Shown: in pieces, positions 27,784 through 36,919 of the stretch
Layout: each line of letters starts with the position of its first letter
Numbering within the stretch: position 1 is the stretch's first letter
Assembly (NCBI GenBank): GCA_022449945.1
Contig: JAKURM010000002.1
Location: forward strand, 22,214 to 67,411
Length of the DNA stretch: 45,198 nucleotides
From: Candidatus Thalassarchaeum sp.
GTDB taxonomy: Archaea > Thermoplasmatota > Poseidoniia > Poseidoniales > Thalassarchaeaceae
Reading direction: 5' to 3'
Translations under genes and position numbers: made by a program
The notes under the pieces: generated by a model
Told to the model about the DNA's origin: nothing
What the model saw: only the letters and a program-made list of their open reading frames with translations
Database searches by the model: none

Positions 27784-30378
27784 TTATCGCAAATCAGGAT
27801 GAAATCCGGACCTTCCGGATGCCAGCCTCTCGGAAATTGGTTCGTCTCCAGCCATAACCATTTTTCTGGTAAAGTTTGGCCACCTTTCCTTGGGTTGGGC
27901 CAACCATCCGACAAGATCGTGTGTCCTACCCGACAAAGGTGGAATTCCCTCCTTCGCCGAATTCAAAGAGTCCATGAGATCCAGAATCGGATTGACGTTT
28001 TCTTCGGGGAAGTTGACTAGTTCGTTGGAGTTGATTGAATAGTTGAGCCTTTCCAAGATTTGGGGATTACATCCAGGGTGTGTTACATGTTGCATTCCAG
28101 GTGACTCGCAAATCTCGCCAATAGGGCGAAGAAGTGCAGCGCTCCAGGGGGTGGACAGAGAAAATAAATCGACCAAATCATCCCCTTCCAATAGCAGCAG
28201 AAGCATATCAGAGGAGATTGGGGCCCACCACTCATAAGGCAAGTCGTGCCTAAATCTCTGAACCATAGAAAGGTCAAGTTTGCCATCACTAGCCGAACAA
28301 TCGTATAGCTTAGACCATGTATTCAACAGGTGACCTTCTTCTAGATTGATGGCCCGATTTCTAATTCGCATAATTGAATCGTGAAATTCGGATTCGGTTG
28401 TTTCGGCAATTCTGAGCAACCAAGAGTAACCCATCAGTGCCTCTAGAGATTCTGCTGGGGGCTCGGACAGCCATGCCTCAACCGCCCAGTCAATTATGTC
28501 CGGGTGCGACTCCTTCGGAAGCCATGGAGCGTTCAATATGAATTGAGAAGCAAGCCATGCTGCGCCCCTGTTTGCCTTACTTGGATCTATAGCTGGCCAG
28601 GAACGTAGTAAGTTATCGGGATCTTCACGAAGCTTAGAGGTGATTTTTGCAGAGTAAAGTTTGAGAATTGGATCTGTAGCCTGGTCTGCTAGCTCTGAAA
28701 TCTTCTCTATTGGCAGATGGTCAACATCCATTAGGGCAAGCCACTCGTGATCCAGTCTTTTCGAAATCCGCTGCCATCTTGGCCATCTTGAACGACTGGG
28801 TGAAGCAATCCAGGCAGCAAGTGGGTACATTGCTTCCATCAGATTTGCCCATTCCTCATCTCCTTGGGGATATTGGGATAAAGCAGAACTAATGATCGAA
28901 ATCCTGTCTCCTTCTAGTTCCTCTGGAATATAATCACTATCTAAATCCAAATCCAGGATGTCCCAAGGAGAAATTGTCTTTGTCTCTGCTTCCGTAACTG
29001 TGGAAATGGTGCTGCTCTGCTCGACCAATCTAACAGGAATGCGGATACCGCTTCTAGTCGAGTACCTAAGCCAAGGAATAGTTCTGATTCTATCCATATC
29101 TAGCTGATCGAAATTTGAAAACTGCTGCATATTTTCCTCTAGAATGACCAAACGAAGATTGGCATGGGACGCTATCTCGGAAAGAAGATCGATAGGGGTT
29201 CCTGCGCCAACTTCCAGTACTAACGGCGAGTTAGTTTCATTCAATGACCATCGAACTAGGGCCTCTATTGCTGTGTCGCCAAGGCCCCTAATATCTACAA
29301 GCTTGGATTCTGACTCCGACTTGGAGAATTCCACCCGGCCCCAGTCCTTCCTGAACTTCCTATTCGTTGAGTCTTCAGTCTTCACCCGTCTTGTGGTAGA
29401 AAGCTTGTCCTTCAGCGATTGGAGTCTTCTTTTCCTCTCATTAGAAGTCAGTCTTGGATGAGCAGCCTCAATCCAATAATCCAGGGCACCCAAGGGATAT
29501 GGTCCCCCTTCGATGTCGAGCCCTGCCAAGTCAGCAACTACAAGCGCATTAGGCCTAGCAGATCTTAGGAGCACAGATCTAGGAAGCCTCTCTTTGATGA
29601 TTGCGGCGACTGGTTGGGTTGGACGGATATCTGGGTAATTGGCATGAGCAGAACCCAGGACCCAACTTCCTCTATGGTATGTGGCCTCGTCCAATGGCGG
29701 TCCCGACATCAAATCCTGTGGGACGAACCAATCTTTCTGCGAAATTGTGGAGCGAAAATCGGGATTGAGCAATTTCGCACGCATCAGTCCAATTACAGAT
29801 TTCCTACCCAAGTAAGCATCGATAAGCTCGGGTCCAGCGATCTCTGGGGGTGAATCGAGGATGGTCATGTTTCCAATGTCGAACCATCTGGGTGACTTTT
29901 CCGAAAGTACTGCCCATGCCCACGACACCCCTTTGTTTCTAGTGGATTGGATATGCCCGCCGGAATGATGTATCGGCCTATTGGGTATCTGAACCATTGG
30001 TTCATTCGGAGGAGCAAGGAAACCAAGAAGCAGTTCGGATTCATCACGGAAAACCAGACAGCATCCTTGCATTTCGGATTCAAGGATTGGGACTGAAAGT
30101 ACCTTGGACCATTCATCGTCCTCTAGAGTATCCCATCCCTTCTCAGTCAATCGAATTTTCGAACCCCTACTGCCTGGCGGAAGATCGCTGGACACCAGCC
30201 CATCGTCCCTCATCCTCCTGATCTCAGCCGATGCGTGTGGAGTTCGTAGACTCGAATCATTGGCTAATTCAGTTACTGTTGCATCCCCTTCCGAGAGGCG
30301 AGAAATAAGCCTCCAGCGATGTTTGCTCCTAATCCTCCTTGGAGAAACAGTGCGTTCTCTTTCGGAATCAATTGACAT
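27784..30378 (-). CDS. Large uncharacterized protein with N-terminal winged-helix DNA-binding domain
   Basis: 864 aa; 'RSKHRWRLISRLSEGDATVTELANDSSLRTPHASAEIRRMRDDGLVSSDLPPGSRGSKIRLTEKGWDTL' is a MarR/ArsR-like wHTH; remainder unrecognised. Confidence 0.75.
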   Translation of the reverse strand: MSIDSERERTVSPRRIRSKHRWRLISRLSEGDATVTELANDSSLRTPHASAEIRRMRDDGLVSSDLPPGSRGSKIRLTEKGWDTLEDDEWSKVLSVPILESEMQGCCLVFRDESELLLGFLAPPNEPMVQIPNRPIHHSGGHIQSTRNKGVSWAWAVLSEKSPRWFDIGNMTILDSPPEIAGPELIDAYLGRKSVIGLMRAKLLNPDFRSTISQKDWFVPQDLMSGPPLDEATYHRGSWVLGSAHANYPDIRPTQPVAAIIKERLPRSVLLRSARPNALVVADLAGLDIEGGPYPLGALDYWIEAAHPRLTSNERKRRLQSLKDKLSTTRRVKTEDSTNRKFRKDWGRVEFSKSESESKLVDIRGLGDTAIEALVRWSLNETNSPLVLEVGAGTPIDLLSEIASHANLRLVILEENMQQFSNFDQLDMDRIRTIPWLRYSTRSGIRIPVRLVEQSSTISTVTEAETKTISPWDILDLDLDSDYIPEELEGDRISIISSALSQYPQGDEEWANLMEAMYPLAAWIASPSRSRWPRWQRISKRLDHEWLALMDVDHLPIEKISELADQATDPILKLYSAKITSKLREDPDNLLRSWPAIDPSKANRGAAWLASQFILNAPWLPKESHPDIIDWAVEAWLSEPPAESLEALMGYSWLLRIAETTESEFHDSIMRIRNRAINLEEGHLLNTWSKLYDCSASDGKLDLSMVQRFRHDLPYEWWAPISSDMLLLLLEGDDLVDLFSLSTPWSAALLRPIGEICESPGMQHVTHPGCNPQILERLNYSINSNELVNFPEENVNPILDLMDSLNSAKEGIPPLSGRTHDLVGWLAQPKERWPNFTRKMVMAGDEPISERLASGRSGFHPDLR

Positions 30379-30633
30379 GAAATATCACCTACAAAATAAG
30401 TCACAGCATAAGATAGTAATAAATTATTTGTTTTAGTTACATTTTATTACATATTTCCAGTGGAAATAGCTGTAGTTTCATTATTACACCACCTCATTGG
30501 GTGAAAAAATGATAAAATCTTGTCACGATATGTAACCAACAAGACAAAGAAAATACAGAAGCGTTATATTACCACCCGCTGTCCTGTGAAAAGTGACCCG
30601 ACACGGGGGTCGCGCAACGAGAATGGTGACATC

Positions 30634-30888
30634 ATGAGAACAACAAGACTTAGGCAGAAGATCAAGAAATTCCTGGACGAAAGAGGAGAGGCGAACACGA
30701 CAGAGATTCTCGAACATGTGAACTCCACCATGAGGCATGGTACGACCCCGCAGCAGCTTGGAAACGTTCTTTCGAAGGACAAAGACATTCTCAAAGTGGC
30801 GACCACAAAGAGAGGGGGAGCGCTATCCGGACGGTACGAAATATGCGTGTGGCAGGTTCGTCCTGGTGCCCTTGAAGAAAAGGGCTAA
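30634..30888 (+). CDS. Small winged-helix-like DNA-binding protein
   Basis: 84 aa from ATG 30634: 'TRLRQKIKKFLDERGEANTTEILEHVNSTMRHGTTPQQLGNVLSKDKDILKVATTKRGGALSGRYEICVW'; upstream 38 codons of the ORF track look non-coding. Confidence 0.65.
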   Translation: MRTTRLRQKIKKFLDERGEANTTEILEHVNSTMRHGTTPQQLGNVLSKDKDILKVATTKRGGALSGRYEICVWQVRPGALEEKG

Positions 30889-31904
30889 TCTTCCAGACTC
30901 TCATCCCACTCTCCGCTTCTGGCGAGTCCGTTCATCCTTGCCCGATGGGAGAATTCTTGTTGGCTAGAAGCTTCAGAGTCAGTTTTCCCGCCTGCCCACG
31001 TTCTAAGAGCCTCGGACTGAAGAGCTCGTCCATACGAATATGAAAGCTGCCAGGGGTGTTCTACTTCCATCTGATTCATCAAATTCAGATGAGCAGTAGC
31101 ATCCTCATCCGATTGGCCCCCGGAAAGGAAGACTATACCTGGAAGTTCATGGGGGACATGATCAGTTAGGCAGTTCACAGTCTTCTGAGCTACTTCTTCT
31201 CTTGAAATCTGTTCTTCACAGTCCTTTCCGGCCATAATCATGTTTGGCTTAAGAAGGGCTCCGGGAATGTGGACTCCCTGTACTTTGCACTGGGAAAATG
31301 TCGCATCTAGAATTGCGGCTGTTACTTCGTAGCATCGATTTGCATCATGATCCCCTTCCATCAAAACCTCTGGCTCGATGATTGGGACCAGGCCCTGTTC
31401 CTGGCAAATGGCCGCATATCGTGCAAGCGCATGGGCATTTGTTGACAGGCAAGCATTGCTTGGAACACTATCGCCAATTTTGATTACGGCCCGCCACTTT
31501 GCGAACCTCGCTCCCATTGCGAAATATTCCTCGCACCGCTCTCGTAAGCCATCTAGTCCCTCTGTAATCTTCTCACCTTTATGGTGAGCAAGCTCCTTTG
31601 CCCCGGTATCAACCTTTATTCCCGGATGAACACCACGATGAGAAAGGGCATTTGGAATCGGCGTTCCATCATCCATAGATTGGCGAATGGTCTCGTCAAA
31701 GAGAATTACGCCACTAATTGACGACTCATAACCATCGGCAGAAAAGAGGTTCGACCTATACGCCCTACGAGTCTCTACAGATGGTTCAACTCCGACCGCT
31801 TCTAGCCTATTGGACATGGTGCCATTGCTTTCATCGGCCGCTAGTATCCCCCTTCCAGGTGCCACTAATTCGTTTGCAGTTTTCTCCAATAGTCCCTTGT
31901 CCAT
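30885..31904 (-). CDS. Class I fructose-bisphosphate aldolase (eukaryotic/bacterial ALDO type)
   Basis: 'GRGILAADESNGTMSNRLEAVGVE', 'SGVILFDETIRQ', 'FAKWRAVIKIGD', 'GALLKPNMIMAG', 'GIVFLSGGQSDEDATAHLNLMN', 'LSYSYGRALQSEALRTW'. Confidence 0.95.
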   Translation of the reverse strand: MDKGLLEKTANELVAPGRGILAADESNGTMSNRLEAVGVEPSVETRRAYRSNLFSADGYESSISGVILFDETIRQSMDDGTPIPNALSHRGVHPGIKVDTGAKELAHHKGEKITEGLDGLRERCEEYFAMGARFAKWRAVIKIGDSVPSNACLSTNAHALARYAAICQEQGLVPIIEPEVLMEGDHDANRCYEVTAAILDATFSQCKVQGVHIPGALLKPNMIMAGKDCEEQISREEVAQKTVNCLTDHVPHELPGIVFLSGGQSDEDATAHLNLMNQMEVEHPWQLSYSYGRALQSEALRTWAGGKTDSEASSQQEFSHRARMNGLARSGEWDESLED

Positions 31905-31983
31905 GCCCGGTTCCTCGTTCGCGGGGAAGAGTTCGGAGAAAAGAATCCATCGACCTTAGATAATAGAGGAAAATCGGGGAGTC

Positions 31984-32943
31984 TCAGTTGGAAATGGTGG
32001 ATGAAACAAAGTTGTGTTTCTTTGTCTGTACCTCGATTATCTCGGAATGGACTTTGAATTTTCCATCCCCCAAATCCTCAACCCCTTCGGTCCTTCCATC
32101 GCAGACTCCGGTTCCGATAAAGACCGAGTCTTCGGAACCGCATAGTTCATCGCGATCCCAAATCCTCTCGATATCCCCGTCCACCATAGCCTCAGCCCTC
32201 TCCCTGTGCCCTTCGTTCTTGAACACAAGTCTGCCCTCGAATGGTGCTCCCAGACCCCGCAGAGCAGTAGCGGTGATTACTCCCTCTGGAGCGGCACCGA
32301 TGCCCATTAGCATGTCAATCTCCGAGTCTGGATCGGCAGCATTCAGGGCTGCGGCTATGTCTCCATCTCCAATCAATACCGGTGTGACCCCTAGTCCCTT
32401 CAAATCCCTAATCAATTGGTCATGCCTAGGCCTTTCCATTACAACTACCTGAATTTCCCCTGCCTCCTTCCCTAGCGCGGAGCATGCCCCCTCGATGTTG
32501 TATGCAACGTCGGCTTCCAAGCTAACCTCTCCAGAGATTTCAGCTGGCCCGGCAATCTTGTCCATGTAGCAATCGGGCGCGTGAAGCATGGAGCCCCTGG
32601 GACCAGCAGCAAGGACGGCCATAGCATTTGGAAGGTCCAGAGCGACATGATTGGTACACTCCAGCGGATCGACTGCGATATCTATGGATGGAGCCGATGT
32701 GTCTCCCTGCATGGATCCCAGTGGTTCCCCTATCCAAAGCATAGGAGCATCGTCCCTCTCCCCCTCCCCAATCGCTACTCGTCCATCAAAGGGGACATTA
32801 TCGAACACAGATCGCATTGCCTCGACTGCTGCTCCATCTGCGGCCTTCCTGTCACCAAGACCCTTCCAAGCAGAGGCAGCGATGGCCGCTGCCTCGGTCG
32901 CTCTTAGGAAGTCCGGGACTAAATCCGCTGTGGCCACACCCAC
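31984..32943 (-). CDS. glpX: Class II fructose-1,6-bisphosphatase (GlpX family)
   Basis: 'DRKAADGAAVEAMRSVFDNVPFDGRVAIGEGERDDAPMLWIGEPLG', 'DIAVDPLECTNHVA', 'LMGIGAAPEGVITATALRGLGAPFEGRLVF'. Confidence 0.95.
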   Translation of the reverse strand: MGVATADLVPDFLRATEAAAIAASAWKGLGDRKAADGAAVEAMRSVFDNVPFDGRVAIGEGERDDAPMLWIGEPLGSMQGDTSAPSIDIAVDPLECTNHVALDLPNAMAVLAAGPRGSMLHAPDCYMDKIAGPAEISGEVSLEADVAYNIEGACSALGKEAGEIQVVVMERPRHDQLIRDLKGLGVTPVLIGDGDIAAALNAADPDSEIDMLMGIGAAPEGVITATALRGLGAPFEGRLVFKNEGHRERAEAMVDGDIERIWDRDELCGSEDSVFIGTGVCDGRTEGVEDLGDGKFKVHSEIIEVQTKKHNFVSSTISN

Positions 32944-32961
32944 CTGAGGAAGGATAGGAAT

Positions 32962-33447
32962 TCAATCCTGTGGTTCAGACTTCTTCTTCCTAATTCCTCG
33001 GATGTCATCGATCTTAGCACGGGGGTATTGGCCATTTCTGTCCTTCTCTATCGGCTTTAGCATATCCCAGGCACATAGTAGCCCTGCGCTAACTCCGCAA
33101 AGTGCCTCCATTTCGACCCCAGTTGACCAATGGGTTCTGACTGAGACTGTGCACCGCAGGCCGCTCTCTTCTATGATCCAGTCCACGGTACAACCCTCAA
33201 TGGGAATTGGGTGGCAGTGGGGCAGGGTTCTCGGCGTCTCTTTCACGGCCTGTATTGCTGCAATCGTAGAAGCTTCGCGGACTTCCCCCTTCGGAGATCT
33301 TCCATTTTCGACTAAATCCATGGATTGGTCGGATAGAATGAGGATTCCGGTGGCAATAGCCTCTCTAGCTACCACTGGCTTGTCCCCAATATCCACAATT
33401 CCTGTCCAGGAGTCCGTCACGTTCCCACCACCCCTCGGAGAGGGCAC
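32962..33447 (-). CDS. moaC: Cyclic pyranopterin monophosphate synthase MoaC
   Basis: 'ETPRTLPHCHPIPIEGCTVDW', 'STGVEMEALCGVSAGLLCAWDMLKPIEKD'. Confidence 0.93.
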   Translation of the reverse strand: MPSPRGGGNVTDSWTGIVDIGDKPVVAREAIATGILILSDQSMDLVENGRSPKGEVREASTIAAIQAVKETPRTLPHCHPIPIEGCTVDWIIEESGLRCTVSVRTHWSTGVEMEALCGVSAGLLCAWDMLKPIEKDRNGQYPRAKIDDIRGIRKKKSEPQD

Positions 33448-33509
33448 TTACTATTCAGGGACTCGGAAAGCGGCATTGGGATGAAATACCAACATAGTAA
33501 TGGGTCATC

Positions 33510-33770
33510 ATGGCGAAGGAGTTCCGTGACAAGGCCACGCCCGGACTTGTCCCAATTCTGAAATCTGGATTGTCACATGATAGGCCAGCCAAGGATGGTA
33601 CCAAGCTTCAGGTTCTAGACGACCTATGCGTGGGTTGCTCGTACTGCCTAATGGCCTGTGATGACGATGCTCTAATCGTTGAGGGCCTATGTGAGGTGAT
33701 TGAGCAAAACTGCACTGACTGCCTGAAATGTCTGTTGTGGTGTCCGACTGGTGCATTGGTGTACGCATGA
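33510..33770 (+). CDS. 4Fe-4S dicluster ferredoxin-like protein
   Basis: 'LDDLCVGCSYCLMACDDDALIVEGLCEVIEQNCTDCLKCLLWCPTGAL'. Confidence 0.9.
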   Translation: MAKEFRDKATPGLVPILKSGLSHDRPAKDGTKLQVLDDLCVGCSYCLMACDDDALIVEGLCEVIEQNCTDCLKCLLWCPTGALVYA

Positions 33771-33779
33771 GGTGCGCAA

Positions 33780-35120
33780 TTGGGTAAATCGAAGGCAGTC
33801 GTGATTGGTGCTGGATTGGGGGGGCTTACCTCAGCAGCCAAGCTTTCTCATTCGGGAAAGTACGAGGTAACGGTATTCGAAAGAATGTCGTTCGCAGGTG
33901 GCAGATTTACGCAGCACGACCATGATGGTTTCCAGATTCCTACAGGTGCGGTACATACCATCCCGCATGGAAGGAAGGGGCCATTCGCAAAATTGATTCT
34001 AGGAAAGAGGAACAAGGGTGGACTCGATCTGGGAAAGAGGGGGGTAGAATTCCTTCCAACTACAAAGTTCGCAGGAATGAGGCGCGAAGGAAAGCACTAT
34101 GCAGCGAATTCCGTCTACGGATTACTACCTTGGTTCCCCCTGAAGAATACTTTGAACATGCCCAGACTTCTCGCTTCCAGAGCAAAAATTCCCTGGGGCC
34201 AGGAGACAATGGATGGCAGAACATGGCTAAGCAAGATGTTCACGAACGATTTCATCGACTTCCTGGATGCATTCTCGAACTTTGCTATTAGCTTGCGGTT
34301 TGACCAAATGCCCGCCTCTACAGTAGCAAGGATGCTGCAGAACTCATTCTGGAGTGACCGCCCACACATCCCCAAAGGAGGATGCAAAGGGGTGATTGAT
34401 GGACTAAGGTCAGAGCTAAAGAACAACGGTGTCAGAGTGAAGCTTTCACACGAAATCACCGAGATATTGCCGGGTTCGGCAGAGGAAGAGACGAAAGAAA
34501 ACCGTTTCTGCATAGGAGTAAGAAGGAGAGGCAGGGAAAGCCCAACATGGATAGGTGCAGATTCGATCATTCACAATGGAGGGCACCCCAATCTGCTGAG
34601 TTCCCTATCTGATGAGTTTGAGATCTCGGAAGGAATTAGAGATCAAGTGGAGAACACTCAGGCTGTAGGGGGAATTGGTTTCGTTTTCAGTCTCGATGAC
34701 AAGATACCTCAGAGAGACAGCGGGGTTACAATGATTCCAGGAAAAGAACGAGTCGGTGGTTACATCATCCCAACATTCAGCGAGCCTGCACTAGCCCCCG
34801 AGGGAAAGCACATGATGATCACGCATCAGTATGTCCCGGATCCAAGCGTCAAATCTGAGATTTCTAAGGGTAGGGACGATATTTTCGAAGCTGTTCCATG
34901 GCTTTCCGACCACGGAGAAGAGTTGTGTGTCCATACATATCACCGAAACTGGCCATGCAACCGGGCCCCTATGGGTGCAGAGCTTCCTGCAGACGTTGGA
35001 GTAGAGGGAATCAGGCTTGTCGGAGATGGGGTAAAGGGACACGGTTGGATGATGATAGAGGGGATTGCTGCCAATGTTCCTGATGCAGTCCGGGATGTTT
35101 CCATGGCAATGGATTCCTAG
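33780..35120 (+). CDS. CrtI/phytoene desaturase-like FAD-dependent oxidoreductase (TTG start)
   Basis: 'AVVIGAGLGGLTSAAKLSHSGKYEVTVFERMSFAGGRF'; C-term 'GIRLVGDGVKGHGWMMIEGIAANVPDAV'. Confidence 0.82.
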   Translation: MGKSKAVVIGAGLGGLTSAAKLSHSGKYEVTVFERMSFAGGRFTQHDHDGFQIPTGAVHTIPHGRKGPFAKLILGKRNKGGLDLGKRGVEFLPTTKFAGMRREGKHYAANSVYGLLPWFPLKNTLNMPRLLASRAKIPWGQETMDGRTWLSKMFTNDFIDFLDAFSNFAISLRFDQMPASTVARMLQNSFWSDRPHIPKGGCKGVIDGLRSELKNNGVRVKLSHEITEILPGSAEEETKENRFCIGVRRRGRESPTWIGADSIIHNGGHPNLLSSLSDEFEISEGIRDQVENTQAVGGIGFVFSLDDKIPQRDSGVTMIPGKERVGGYIIPTFSEPALAPEGKHMMITHQYVPDPSVKSEISKGRDDIFEAVPWLSDHGEELCVHTYHRNWPCNRAPMGAELPADVGVEGIRLVGDGVKGHGWMMIEGIAANVPDAVRDVSMAMDS

Positions 35121-35123
35121 TTC

Positions 35124-35537
35124 CTAACCCAGACCGGACTTCCAAACCTCTCCATCCTCTCGGACCTCCTTCTTCCATAGCGGTGCCTGTTTCTTTAACG
35201 CGGAAATTAGCCAGGAGCACGCTGAAAAACCCTCTTCCCTATGTGCAGAACCAACGTGGATGCACACAATTGGCTCGCCGGGGGGAACCACACCTATTCT
35301 GTGGGAGATGGCTATAGAATTGACTCCGAAATCGGACAATGCCTGTTCCGCGATATCATTGAGGACTCCCGGCAGGGCATCCTCCCAAGCATCAAACTCC
35401 AGATAATCAACCCTGTGTCCATCCTCCTGGCCCCTAGTTATTCCCACGAAACTAACTATGCTGCCGCATCCTTCGGTGTCGATTTCCTTCCTAAGTGACT
35501 CAGGATCGAGATGACTGGTTTCAATTCGGATATGCAC
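35124..35537 (-). CDS. moaE: Molybdopterin synthase catalytic subunit MoaE
   Basis: 'GSIVSFVGITRGQEDGHRVDYLEFDAWEDAL', 'AISHRIGVVPPGEPIVCIHVGSAHREEGFSACSWLISALKKQAPLWKKE'; GTG start at 35537 (or 35543), not 35687. Confidence 0.9.
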   Translation of the reverse strand: MHIRIETSHLDPESLRKEIDTEGCGSIVSFVGITRGQEDGHRVDYLEFDAWEDALPGVLNDIAEQALSDFGVNSIAISHRIGVVPPGEPIVCIHVGSAHREEGFSACSWLISALKKQAPLWKKEVREDGEVWKSGLG

Positions 35538-35620
35538 GGCCACGTTACGCCATCTGCTTCTCCCGCTTGAAGACGACGGAAGACCCAACCGTTCAAGCCA
35601 GCGAATATAGTCGAGGGAAC

Positions 35621-36844
35621 GTGGGAGATGAAATTCATGTCCTCGGTGCAGGACTTTCCGGACTGTCTGCAGCAATAATTCTAGCAAGATCAGGGAGAGA
35701 AGTGCACGTTCACGAGATTCGCGAGGATAGTGGAGCTAGGTTTGATGGGGATTTCCAAGGAATAGAGAATTGGACCAGTGGAATTGACTTCTTTGACGAG
35801 ATGAAGAACTGGGGGCTGGATCCCAACGAATTCAAATCGGACTCGTTTGGCGTGATCGATCTGATTCACCCAGACGACGTGATTACCAATCCGCGAACGG
35901 ATGGAGTTGCCTTCAGAGTTGTCGAAAGGGGCACTGCGGTACACACAATTGACCAGGGATTCAAGAGAATGGCTCTTGAATCGGGTGTAAATATTCACTA
36001 CAAGTCCAAGAAGCAACCTGAGGAATGCGACATCGTAGCAGCTGGGCCCAAGGAGTCCAGTGCAGTAGCATTTGGCGAGATTTTTGAGACCGAGCATCCC
36101 AACATTGTCGCTTTCAAGCTGAATGACAAGCTCGCCCCCGGAGCATATTCCTACATGATAATTATCGATGGAGTAGGATTGATCTGCACATGCCTCTGGA
36201 GAAAGCAAAGAGGTAGTGGAAGGTTCCTGAATGAGACTATCGCATGGTATGAACAGAACTACCAACTCCATCGAAGGCCAATCAAGAGAGTTGGAGGAAA
36301 GGGAGACTTCGGTTTGCCAAAGAAGTACGTTCACGAGGGAAGGATATACGTGGGAGAGGCGGGTGGCCTTCAGGACTTCATGTGGGGTTTCGGGATGAGG
36401 TATGCAATTACCAGCGGAGTCCTGGCTGCAAAAGCAATTCTCGACGAGTGCGACTATGAAAGAGAAGTCAGGAAGCGTTTGGTGCCGCTAGTAGAGGCCA
36501 GCGCGATAAACAGATTCCTGATGAACAGGGTCGGCAATAGGGGATTCAAGTTAGTAGCAAATTACTGGATGAGGGATCAAGATCGTTCCGGAGATGGGCT
36601 TAGATTCATGAACTGGCTTTACAAACCCGGCTTCTTCAGGAGAGCACTCTGGCCGTTTGTCAGGAGGGGGATGCTGCGCAAAAAGAAGCTAAAGGACGGA
36701 AGGGACATCAGAAGGATGCCATTCAGATCATCATTAGCGAGAGACAGTTGGGAGCCGAGTGATAGGGCACTTGAGATAGCAGAAGAGTGGAAATCAGTGC
36801 AGAGGACTGGGGGAAATCTATCTTTCAGTGAGTCAGAGGCTTAG
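35621..36844 (+). CDS. FAD-dependent oxidoreductase (geranylgeranyl reductase/lycopene cyclase-like family)
   Basis: 'EIHVLGAGLSGLSAAIILARSGREVHVHEIRE', 'IYVGEAGGLQDFMWGFGMRYAITSGVLAAKAI'; GTG start at 35621. Confidence 0.82.
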   Translation: MGDEIHVLGAGLSGLSAAIILARSGREVHVHEIREDSGARFDGDFQGIENWTSGIDFFDEMKNWGLDPNEFKSDSFGVIDLIHPDDVITNPRTDGVAFRVVERGTAVHTIDQGFKRMALESGVNIHYKSKKQPEECDIVAAGPKESSAVAFGEIFETEHPNIVAFKLNDKLAPGAYSYMIIIDGVGLICTCLWRKQRGSGRFLNETIAWYEQNYQLHRRPIKRVGGKGDFGLPKKYVHEGRIYVGEAGGLQDFMWGFGMRYAITSGVLAAKAILDECDYEREVRKRLVPLVEASAINRFLMNRVGNRGFKLVANYWMRDQDRSGDGLRFMNWLYKPGFFRRALWPFVRRGMLRKKKLKDGRDIRRMPFRSSLARDSWEPSDRALEIAEEWKSVQRTGGNLSFSESEA

Positions 36845-36919
36845 AGCTACTGGCGCCGCTTGGTTGATATGACAGCACTCTGTGGAATCTACATGACATC
36901 GTGGCCCAAACTAGAGGCG

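Noticed and set aside
27553-27914. Overlapping ORFs (27553-27744, 27569-27754, 27600-27857, 27675-27914) in the intergenic block
   Set aside because: Short, multi-frame, no recognizable composition or ribosome site; the region is better explained by RNA secondary structure
35495-35687. Overlap of moaE (to 35687) with the FAD oxidoreductase (from 35495)
   Set aside because: Both extensions look non-coding; GTG starts at 35537 and 35621 give standard N-termini and an ~84-bp divergent promoter
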